From positions 1 to 51,402 of the forward strand of contig DASO01000007.1 of NCBI GenBank assembly GCA_002503845.1: a stretch of 51,402 bases of DNA, given 5' to 3'. The DNA comes from Euryarchaeota archaeon UBA24. GTDB lineage: Archaea; Halobacteriota; Halobacteria; Halobacteriales; Hikarchaeaceae. Positions 46,096 through 51,402 of this stretch are shown piece by piece (the stretch's first letter is position 1; each line of letters begins with the position of its first letter). Made by a program: the position numbers and the translations under genes. The notes beneath the pieces were generated by a model. The model was not told the DNA's origin. It did not search any database and saw nothing but the letters and a program-made list of their open reading frames with translations.

Positions 46096-46821
46096 TCAGG
46101 ATAAAGAACCGAGGAGTTCGGATGCTTTTATGGCTTCAGATTGTACCAAGTAGTCTGAGTCGTTGGAGTAAGACTTTGCAGCTTCAAGTGCTCGGTTGGT
46201 GCGTATTTGCACGAGGGCCCATATAGCACTATAGCGGGCGAAACTAGAAGGATCGTTTGAAACTACCGATGATAATGGACCTATGGCACGTGTGTCGCCG
46301 ATCATGCCAAGTGATCGGGCGGCACTACTTCGAATTTGTTCATTTTCAGAAATTAATTTATTTGCAATGTGTTGTGTTGCAAGGGGAGATCCGATTTCTC
46401 CAAGAGCACGTAGGGTCACAAGCTGTAATTGTGGATCAGAATCGTTGTCGACATAAGATACGATGGAATCCACAGCTTTTTCAGAACCGATCTTTCCTAA
46501 AACTTCTATTGCAGATTTATCACGTCTGGAGGCGCGATCGATCATGGGGTCTATCGCAGACACATCACCCATACGTTTGAGAGCGCTGAAACAATATTGT
46601 TTCATATACTCCATTCCTAAGTTTTCGAGGGCTAGTAAAACCATATCAACGTTGCCGCGTTTTTCGTGTTCTTTGAGTGCAGAAAGTTCAGGGGGGAAAT
46701 CTTTGGGCCGCCCTTCAAGGACGTCGTAAAATCCTTTTGATTGAAGTAACTCCCTAGTGGAAAGTTTGGAAGTTTCGCCGTCAGATGCTTTTGTTTCTGC
46801 CGAAGAGTCTTCTTTACTCAT
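46096..46821 (-). CDS. HEAT-repeat protein
   Basis: A 241-residue protein built of five or so HEAT-like repeats of about 31 residues, for example VDSIVSYVDNDSDPQLQLV, LVTLRALGEIGSPLATQHI and AARSLGMIGDTRAIGPLSS. The N-terminal 30 residues are polar and disordered. The repeats form a helical scaffold for protein binding, similar to haloarchaeal HEAT proteins and phycocyanobilin-lyase-like repeat proteins, but there is no catalytic motif and the partner is unknown. It lies downstream of pssA on the same strand, 36 bases away, and may be co-transcribed. Confidence 0.85.
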   Translation of the reverse strand: MSKEDSSAETKASDGETSKLSTRELLQSKGFYDVLEGRPKDFPPELSALKEHEKRGNVDMVLLALENLGMEYMKQYCFSALKRMGDVSAIDPMIDRASRRDKSAIEVLGKIGSEKAVDSIVSYVDNDSDPQLQLVTLRALGEIGSPLATQHIANKLISENEQIRSSAARSLGMIGDTRAIGPLSSVVSNDPSSFARYSAIWALVQIRTNRALEAAKSYSNDSDYLVQSEAIKASELLGSLS

Positions 46822-46857
46822 GTGATAGAAATGGGGACGAATCGCGTAAGAGGGTTT

Positions 46858-47589
46858 CTATATTCTTTCTGAAAAATTATTCCAATAATAGGAAGGGGAC
46901 AAGAAGAGATACGCAAGAGAAAGGATTAAAAGGGCATACGGAAATGCATGCCCAATTGCATCGGGGAATGCAATAGTGAGTAATTGGATTATGCTCAGTA
47001 ACAGAGCATCGCGGAAAAGTAAATCGGGATATCTGATCGGGATTACCATGAGGTATGCTAAGATGAGTGTCAATAATAGAATAGTAGTGATGCTGAAAGT
47101 TTGTATGAGAACTACTGAAGAAACTATGATAGCCGCCACGGGGGTTTGGGCCCCTACTGTGTGATTATGTTCTATATCATATGCCATATAGAGAGAAAGC
47201 CTGACTGCCGACATGCTGAAAAATGCTAAGATGCAAAAAAGGATTAAAAGGTAGTCATAGGATAATAAGAAAATGTTGGAAAATGAGATGGGGTTATTTT
47301 GAGTAACAATATTATAAATTACTAAAGAAGGGGCGACACCGAAGGAAACTATATCAGAGATTGAGTCAATATGAGGTCCAATGGTAGATCCTCCGAATTT
47401 TCTAGCAACTATACCATCAACGCCGTCTCCAAGGGCAGATAAGAGGATCAATCTACAAGATAGAATTGGATCTACAAGGGCGAAAGAAACAGCAGCAAGA
47501 CCAATTATGGCATTAAAAAGAGAGATTATATCTGCGAGGCCAAACTTCTTTTTTCCGTCTCGGTCATATCCTAAAAACCTAGGCCGCAT
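46858..47589 (-). CDS. pssA: CDP-alcohol phosphatidyltransferase (archaetidylserine/phosphatidylserine synthase)
   Basis: A 243-residue membrane enzyme with about eight helices that transfers a CDP-activated lipid to serine or a similar alcohol. The CDP-alcohol motif is clear near residues 55-77: DGVDGIVARKF then GPHIDSISD, supplying the metal-binding Asp residues. The N-terminal GLADIISLFNAIIGLAAV is typical of PssA. In archaea the product would be archaetidylserine. The gene is divergent from the halocyanin gene and precedes the HEAT-repeat gene. Confidence 0.9.
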   Translation of the reverse strand: MRPRFLGYDRDGKKKFGLADIISLFNAIIGLAAVSFALVDPILSCRLILLSALGDGVDGIVARKFGGSTIGPHIDSISDIVSFGVAPSLVIYNIVTQNNPISFSNIFLLSYDYLLILFCILAFFSMSAVRLSLYMAYDIEHNHTVGAQTPVAAIIVSSVVLIQTFSITTILLLTLILAYLMVIPIRYPDLLFRDALLLSIIQLLTIAFPDAIGHAFPYALLILSLAYLFLSPSYYWNNFSERI

Positions 47590-47664
47590 AACACAGAAAT
47601 TAATTTACTGCGGGCATACATCTTACGATTTATCTTTGAACTAAAGAAAAAATGTTATTTCACT

Positions 47665-48099
47665 GTGCTCATAAGTTTAAGAGTGTACAGAAGAGAATTT
47701 GGAAAGGGGCTGGTAGTAGGGCTGGGAGGAATTGCTTTTCAGGGGTGTATTGATCCAGTCCCAGAAGTAATTCCAGATATAAGAATGAGTGCGAGTGGGT
47801 TCTTACCATATCGGGTAGAAACAAAAGTGGGGGAGACCCTCAGATTTGTTAATACTAATTCTAGATTACATACAGTAACTGCTTATCAGGATAGAATTCC
47901 AGAGGATGCGGATTATTTTGCATCAGGAGGGTTTGAAACCGAAAAAGAAGCTAGAGATGCTTGGGTTAAAAGATTGGGAGGGGCATTGGGAACTGGAGAA
48001 ACATTTGAGTACACCTTTTCAGTTGCTGGGACGTATCACTATTTTTGCGTTCCTCATGAGATAGGAGGAATGGTTGGGATAATAGAAGTTAGAGATTGA
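47665..48099 (+). CDS. Halocyanin-like type I copper protein (Tat lipoprotein)
   Basis: A 144-residue blue copper protein starting at GTG 47665. The N-terminus has a twin-arginine motif YRREFGKG followed by a short hydrophobic stretch and a lipobox-like GIAFQGC, so it is probably folded in the cytosol, exported by Tat and lipid-anchored outside. The plastocyanin-type fold has its first His in SRLHTVTAY and the remaining ligands in YFCVPHEIGGM (Cys, His, Met). It likely carries electrons to the oxidase CuA site. It is divergent from pssA. The ATG at 47652 is out of frame. Confidence 0.88.
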   Translation: MLISLRVYRREFGKGLVVGLGGIAFQGCIDPVPEVIPDIRMSASGFLPYRVETKVGETLRFVNTNSRLHTVTAYQDRIPEDADYFASGGFETEKEARDAWVKRLGGALGTGETFEYTFSVAGTYHYFCVPHEIGGMVGIIEVRD

Positions 48100-48107
48100 G
48101 ACTGGGA

Positions 48108-48689
48108 CTACGCTGAGGGGTGATTTTCCAAGGTTGCTTTTTGTATTTCAACACGACGAAGGGGGTAGATATGTTTTGTTTCGTTATAGAGATCTAAAGA
48201 TAGTTTTCCTTCGGAAATCGCTTCCATAAATTCGGGATAAGTCTGACTAGAAGATTTCGAAATTAATATCGACTGCATTTGTTTTCTGACTGCTTTTTCT
48301 TGACTATGGTCTACTCCTTTGTTGGTAAATGCAAGAGGATGTATGCGGACTTGGTAAGAGTCAGAGGTCAATACAGTCATAATGAGATCTATTTTAGAAG
48401 CTCCTCGGCGGATGAGGCTACGTAAGTAATCGGATGAGATCTCATGTTTGATTAATTCTGTGTGAGCAGAATCTGCGCTGGCTTCAACGACTTTGAATTT
48501 AAGTTTTATGTGGTTTTGATTGGGGTTTCCAGAGATGGCTCCCAAAGTAGTTTCGATAGTCCTGCCAATTAGTTTTTCAGGGTTGTCTGCAGGAGTAGTT
48601 CCCAGCTTGACTCTATCAAATTGTTCTGGTGCAAGTATATTGTACCACTGTTTATGCTGTCTTTTTTTGGATACGGATCTTTTGCTCAT
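48108..48689 (-). CDS. rps3ae: 30S ribosomal protein S3Ae (eS1)
   Basis: A 193-residue ribosomal protein, closely similar to the haloarchaeal form: WYNILAPEQFDRVKLG, SDYLRSLIRRGASKID and YPLRRVEIQKATLE. It lacks the strong acidic bias of the haloarchaeal proteins, with many Lys instead. It is third in the rps15-pcc1-rps3ae order on the minus strand, six bases after pcc1. Length is a little short of the usual 200-215 residues because the C-terminal tail is trimmed. Confidence 0.95.
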   Translation of the reverse strand: MSKRSVSKKRQHKQWYNILAPEQFDRVKLGTTPADNPEKLIGRTIETTLGAISGNPNQNHIKLKFKVVEASADSAHTELIKHEISSDYLRSLIRRGASKIDLIMTVLTSDSYQVRIHPLAFTNKGVDHSQEKAVRKQMQSILISKSSSQTYPEFMEAISEGKLSLDLYNETKHIYPLRRVEIQKATLENHPSA

Positions 48690-48695
48690 AAGTTT

Positions 48696-48950
48696 CTATT
48701 GTATTTTATCTTGTGTTGGGTGTGATTGGAGATAATTTTGGGTTTGTTCTATTGTATTTACTGCAACTTGGAGATTAACGAGTAAATCATCTATTGTAGA
48801 TCTAAGACTGCCAAGTGAATCTCGTTGGACGGTGGCGATGATTGAATTTTCTGAAATTTTTGTTTCTATGGAAGAGGTATTATCAGGGGCTATGGACTGT
48901 GCTACCAGACCAGGTTGTTTGGAAAAAATGCAAAAAGTAGCTTTTACCAT
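48696..48950 (-). CDS. pcc1: KEOPS complex subunit Pcc1
   Basis: An 84-residue protein located between rps15 and rps3ae, where haloarchaea place the Pcc1 subunit of KEOPS. This complex makes the universal t6A37 modification of tRNA. The segment RDSLGSLRSTIDDLLVNLQVA (short form SLRSTIDDLLVNL) is the conserved C-terminal helix of Pcc1 proteins. The protein is short, as expected. Haloarchaea have a RecJ-like gene between rps15 and pcc1; it is absent here. Confidence 0.8.
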   Translation of the reverse strand: MVKATFCIFSKQPGLVAQSIAPDNTSSIETKISENSIIATVQRDSLGSLRSTIDDLLVNLQVAVNTIEQTQNYLQSHPTQDKIQ

Positions 48951-48991
48951 AATGCCTCCAGTAGCGTGTGAAGAGTTTCAAATAATAACAT

Positions 48992-49456
48992 TTAATCTAA
49001 TAATTTCCTCGCGTTTTCTTGATTATAGGTGAAATCTTCGTCCAGTTTGTTTCCACGGTAATAATTGACGAGTCGTCTTATTTTTGCTTCGGTGTTATGA
49101 AGAGATCGCTTATTTTGATTATCTTTAGGATTTTCCGAGATATGTTCGTGGAGCCGGATTGATTTTTGCATAAGATTTGTGAGATCTTCAGGAAGAGAAG
49201 GAGACTCTTGATTATCAGATAGAATTTTTGTTATTTTCTTCCCAGTGGCCAATTTAACACTAGGTACAGGGACTCCGGAGATGCCCTCATCTCTTAACTT
49301 AAGTCCAATTTCGCTAGGGGCGTAGCCATCTTTAAAGAGTTTGACTATCTCTTTTTCAATTTCTTTTGGTTTGACGTTACTCCATTTGGGGAGCGTGGTG
49401 TGTACTGGCCGGGTAGAGCCGGATTTTCCGCGCCTACGAGTGTGCATTCGTGCCAT
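48992..49456 (-). CDS. rps15: 30S ribosomal protein S15 (uS15, archaeal type)
   Basis: A 154-residue ribosomal protein with an archaeal N-terminal extension. MARMHTRRRGKSG opens the chain; VPSVKLATGKKITKIL and SKIRRLVNYYRG-like AKIRRLVNYYRG lie in the conserved core. It is near-identical in layout to haloarchaeal S15 but with Lys in place of many acidic residues. It heads the rps15-pcc1-rps3ae operon. A TATATA box at 49492-49497 is placed about 38 bases upstream of the ATG. Confidence 0.96.
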   Translation of the reverse strand: MARMHTRRRGKSGSTRPVHTTLPKWSNVKPKEIEKEIVKLFKDGYAPSEIGLKLRDEGISGVPVPSVKLATGKKITKILSDNQESPSLPEDLTNLMQKSIRLHEHISENPKDNQNKRSLHNTEAKIRRLVNYYRGNKLDEDFTYNQENARKLLD

Positions 49457-49491
49457 GATGGTTAGTATGTGTGGAACAACACGTCAGCTGA

Positions 49492-49497
49492 TATATA
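49492..49497 (-). promoter_or_regulatory. TATA box of the rps15 operon
   Basis: TATATA is centred about 38 bases upstream of the rps15 ATG at 49456, which predicts a start of transcription near 49468 and a leader of about 12 bases. The structured region just upstream (49500-49588) would then lie outside this message, unless it is part of a longer one. Confidence 0.4.
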
Positions 49498-49499
49498 GT

Positions 49500-49588
49500 G
49501 GGCATATTGCCAGCACTACCACCTTCCCTAGCAACACAAGTGTGCGGCTTGTCGGATGAGCGGTTGCGCTGTCCCTTACGAGGGATGG
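49500..49588. ncRNA. GC-rich structured stretch upstream of rps15, possible small RNA
   Basis: This gap between rps15 and tRNA-Ala has clearly higher G+C than its surroundings and several self-complementary arms. On the plus strand GGCA-TAT-TGCC is at 49501-49511. ACAAG (49536-49540) pairs with CTTGT (49548-49552), and GCAAC (49531-49535) pairs with GTTGC (49563-49567) around a bulge CGGATGAGCG. CTGTCCCT-TACG-AGGGATGG is at 49569-49588. A stable RNA (for example an H/ACA-type guide RNA) on either strand is possible, but no known family is recognised and the strand is undecided. Confidence 0.3.
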
Positions 49589-49681
49589 AGAGGGCAAATA
49601 GATAAAAGAGTTACTATTAATCGTCATGAGCCAATAGTTCGAAGGGTTTAACTGCAATAATGAAATAGCATGTTCGCGGAG

Positions 49682-49753
49682 GGGCTCATAGTTCAGTGGA
49701 AGAATGCGCGCATGGCATGCGTGAGGCCGCGGGTTCAAATCCCGCTGAGTCCA
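49682..49753 (+). tRNA. tRNA-Ala (anticodon GGC)
   Basis: A complete cloverleaf. The acceptor GGGCTCA pairs with TGAGTCC and includes the G3-U70 wobble pair that marks alanine tRNAs. The D arm is GTTC...GAAT, the anticodon stem CGCGC/GCGTG encloses ATGGCAT with GGC at 34-36, and the T arm is GCGGG-TTCAAAT-CCCGC. The discriminator is A, CCA is not encoded beyond it, and four T follow. A TATA-like GGTTTAAC at 49645-49652 lies about 33 bases upstream. Confidence 0.95.
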
Positions 49754-49791
49754 TTTTGAAAGATCCAAAGAATTTCCAAAATGCGAATACT

Positions 49792-50307
49792 TTATCGAAA
49801 TAGGTCGTGGAGATAAGAAGACTCGCTTGTGTCGATATCTATGTTAAAATGAATATCTTCAGGTCTCACAGGATGGATTCGTTCGAAATGTTTTCTGCAC
49901 TCCCAGAATAGTGCCTGGAAGAGACTAATTTGAAGTAATTTCTTAAAGCGTGAAAATCCTAAAGAGGTGTACAGGAAATCGATGCAATGTGAAACTCCTA
50001 GGTAGATTGAGGGAGAGATCAGAATGCGCTCGGAATGATCATCGAAATTGGGAAAGGTTTCTTGGTCAAGGATAGGTACTAAATTTTTGAAAATTTCAGT
50101 TCTAGTATCAAGATCTAAATTGACTAGATAGGTGAAGTCTATCAACCCCCCAATAGTATTATCCCGAATGGAATTTTTTCTTTTTTGTAACTCTGCAGCA
50201 TCTAGATCCCCCTCACCAAACAGGAGATATTCCCGATCTGAAGGGGATAAAAATCCGAGAGAAGTGGGAATATTTTCGGAGTTATTTTGATCTTCATTGG
50301 AGTTCAT
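49792..50307 (-). CDS. Uncharacterised haloarchaeal-type protein
   Basis: A 171-residue soluble protein. The first 20 residues are polar, then LSPSDREYLLFGEGDL and KRKNSIRDNTIGGLIDFTYLV follow. This head resembles a recurring N-terminal element of haloarchaeal proteins (often reading DREYL...GE...R..IRERV...L.DF..L). The rest is helical with no motifs, signal or membrane segment. Function is unknown. It is transcribed alone, convergent with tRNA-Ala and divergent from the DUF5667 gene; haloarchaeal relatives are a further sign of the lineage. Confidence 0.75.
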   Translation of the reverse strand: MNSNEDQNNSENIPTSLGFLSPSDREYLLFGEGDLDAAELQKRKNSIRDNTIGGLIDFTYLVNLDLDTRTEIFKNLVPILDQETFPNFDDHSERILISPSIYLGVSHCIDFLYTSLGFSRFKKLLQISLFQALFWECRKHFERIHPVRPEDIHFNIDIDTSESSYLHDLFR

Positions 50308-50370
50308 TTCTTAGTATTGTGAAAAATGCCGCACTGCATAGCTCTTTGGGATGAATATTGGCAAAAAGAC

Positions 50371-50380
50371 TAAATAGATA
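50371..50380 (+). promoter_or_regulatory. TATA box of the DUF5667 gene
   Basis: TAAATAGATA is centred about 26 bases before the ATG at 50401 and follows an A-rich run that could serve as the B-recognition element. A leaderless message is predicted. Confidence 0.4.
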
Positions 50381-50400
50381 GAATAATATGGTTTTGACAT

Positions 50401-51402
50401 ATGTCAGACAGAATGAAAATTTGGGCGATTTTGATGGTCATATCAATGGCGTTTTCAGGATCTGCGGCCGCCCAAGTAGGAGAGGCTAGTTTAGGAAATC
50501 CAGGGCTTACCCCAGACAGTCCATTTTATTTCATAGATGGGATTGGAGAATCGGTGCAATTGGCAATAACACTAGATCCAGAAGCTAAGATTGACTTGGA
50601 GTTGGAATTTGCAGAGGAGAAGGTAGCAGAAGCTAGGGCCATGGCAAAAGAGGGGAATTTCGATGCGATGGCGGTAGCAGAAAATCGACATGGTGCGGTT
50701 TTGAATAGGGTTGAAACTAAAATAGAGAATTTAGATACAGGAGAAAATGCTCAAGAAAAACTTGAGACTCAACTAAAATTGGAGCGAAAAATTAAGAAGC
50801 ACGCAAAAAAGGTTGAAGCTTTCGAAGAGGAACTACGAGAAGAGATAATTGTAGAACTAGTACAGGCGGGAGAAGTGTCTGAAGAAGATCAAATAAAGGT
50901 TGCAGAGACGGTTAAGAAGTTAGAAGAGAGAGTGGAACGTGCCGAAGAGGAAATGGAATCGGAAGTGGAAGAGACTAAAGTTGTATTCGAAGAACAGACC
51001 GGAAAGGATGGAGATGCAATAGAAGATCATCTAAAACACGAACTAGGCATCAAACAAGAAGAGATGGAAGAAGCAATGCAAGAAATGAAAGATGCGCACG
51101 AAGAAATGATGGAAGCATTTGAATCAGATGGTCAAGGGAACTGGGATGCGACCGTAGAAGCGAATCAATATTTGACCCAGGCAATGCAAGCATTTGAATC
51201 TGGAGATTATGATGCAGCATTTGATTTTGCAGATCAGGCAGAGGACCACATACACGATAAAACATTTTGGAAGGGCGGTGAAGGACCAATGATACCACCT
51301 ATGGGTGAAGGTATTCCACCAATGGGAGAAGGAGGTATGCCACCAATGGGAGAAGGAGGTATGCCACCTATGGGTGAAGGTATGCCACCTATGGGTGATG
51401 GA
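50401..51402 (+). CDS. Secreted DUF5667 protein with Pro/Met/Gly repeat tail (3' partial)
   Basis: The frame is open from the ATG at 50401 to the end of the window (334 codons seen). An N-terminal signal peptide, MKIWAILMVISMAF with GSAAAQ at the cleavage region, is followed by the DUF5667 signature: GLTPDSPFYFIDG and ESVQLAITLDPEAKIDLELE. Then comes a long, very charged coiled-coil stretch (Glu/Lys/Arg, about residues 65-240) and finally a tail of five copies of a (M/I)PPMGEG-type unit. DUF5667 proteins are secreted and helical, and of unknown function. The 3' end lies outside the window. The M at codon 5 is an alternative start. Confidence 0.85.
   Translation, partial: MSDRMKIWAILMVISMAFSGSAAAQVGEASLGNPGLTPDSPFYFIDGIGESVQLAITLDPEAKIDLELEFAEEKVAEARAMAKEGNFDAMAVAENRHGAVLNRVETKIENLDTGENAQEKLETQLKLERKIKKHAKKVEAFEEELREEIIVELVQAGEVSEEDQIKVAETVKKLEERVERAEEEMESEVEETKVVFEEQTGKDGDAIEDHLKHELGIKQEEMEEAMQEMKDAHEEMMEAFESDGQGNWDATVEANQYLTQAMQAFESGDYDAAFDFADQAEDHIHDKTFWKGGEGPMIPPMGEGIPPMGEGGMPPMGEGGMPPMGEGMPPMGDG
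51289..51402 (+). repeat. In-frame tandem repeat coding PPMG(E/D)G units
   Basis: Five consecutive units, each 21-24 bases, encode MIPPMGEG, IPPMGEGG, MPPMGEGG, MPPMGEG and MPPMGDG. Spacing varies by one extra Gly codon (GGT or GGA). The array continues to the window edge, so the true copy number is unknown. It codes for an extended Pro/Gly/Met segment at the C-terminus of the DUF5667 protein. Confidence 0.85.

Noticed and set aside
49531..49567. A tRNA-Cys from the hairpin with GCA in its loop
   Set aside because: The five-pair stem and seven-base loop are tempting, but position 33 is not U and there is no T arm or matching acceptor stem.
49484..49768. 94-codon open frame on the minus strand across tRNA-Ala
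   Set aside because: It is the antisense of the tRNA gene and its upstream spacer; the peptide has the look of translated tRNA and no family match.
51289..51402. CRISPR array
   Set aside because: The units are contiguous, have no unique spacers and are an exact in-frame continuation of the DUF5667 reading frame.
1..51402. Mobile elements, prophage genes or attachment sites
   Set aside because: No transposase, integrase, resolvase or long direct or inverted repeats were seen, and codon use looks uniform throughout.

Overview
The window looks like a chromosomal segment of an aerobic, AT-rich euryarchaeon related to, but outside, the halophilic Halobacteria. Ribosomal proteins S15 and S3Ae, the KEOPS subunit Pcc1 between them, a fused NuoCD, a long heme O synthase, a Tat-type halocyanin lipoprotein, a TIGR03663/Agl23-type membrane protein and several small membrane proteins all read like haloarchaeal families. 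The DNA is AT-rich, however, and the proteins use ordinary numbers of Lys and Ile rather than the Asp/Glu excess of salt-in halophiles. The best inference is a marine relative such as Hikarchaeia (Marine Group IV), but there is no 16S rRNA here to prove it. Gene density is very high: no gene-free stretch exceeds about 300 bases, ATGA/GTGA start-stop overlaps are common, and several TATA boxes sit about 24-26 bases before the start codon, as in leaderless archaeal mRNAs.

Layout. 1-14.5 kb is mixed metabolism. It holds the end of a FbpC/PotA-like ABC ATPase, an amidohydrolase-Rieske pair, DUF309, an NAD-dependent sugar dehydrogenase-like protein, MptD (pterin synthesis), a creatininase-family protein, an ABC exporter and a DUF192 protein right behind tRNA-Val(UAC). 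It continues with an MFS transporter, a three-subunit molybdenum hydroxylase of the xanthine dehydrogenase family, a 4,5-dihydroxyphthalate decarboxylase-like protein and an Asp/Glu racemase/maleate isomerase-like protein. Together these suggest breakdown of a heterocyclic or aromatic compound. 14.6-16.7 kb is an operon of class I aldolase, fructose-1,6-bisphosphatase and a DCC-family protein (gluconeogenesis).

16.8-27.3 kb is a heme-copper oxidase locus: DUF420, an ABC-2 exporter, a CxxC membrane protein, CtaB, oxidase subunits IV, III, I and II, a zinc-finger/membrane protein and two haloarchaeal-type membrane proteins of unknown role. 27.4-30.2 kb has acetyl-CoA synthetase and a CBS-ParB/SerK-like fusion protein. 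30.3-40.4 kb is a complete eleven-function complex I operon (nuoA, B, CD, H, I, J, K, L, M, N) without the NADH module NuoEFG. Complex I, the oxidase and the copper protein at 47.7 kb would together form an aerobic electron transport chain.

40.5-51.4 kb has an Agl23-type protein, ribH with an aminotransferase, a DHH/OB/S1 phosphoesterase, a HEAT-repeat protein, phosphatidylserine synthase, halocyanin, the S15-Pcc1-S3Ae operon, tRNA-Ala(GGC) and an unknown haloarchaeal-type protein. It ends in a secreted DUF5667 protein whose Pro/Met/Gly repeat tail runs off the end. I saw no CRISPR, transposase, integrase or rRNA.
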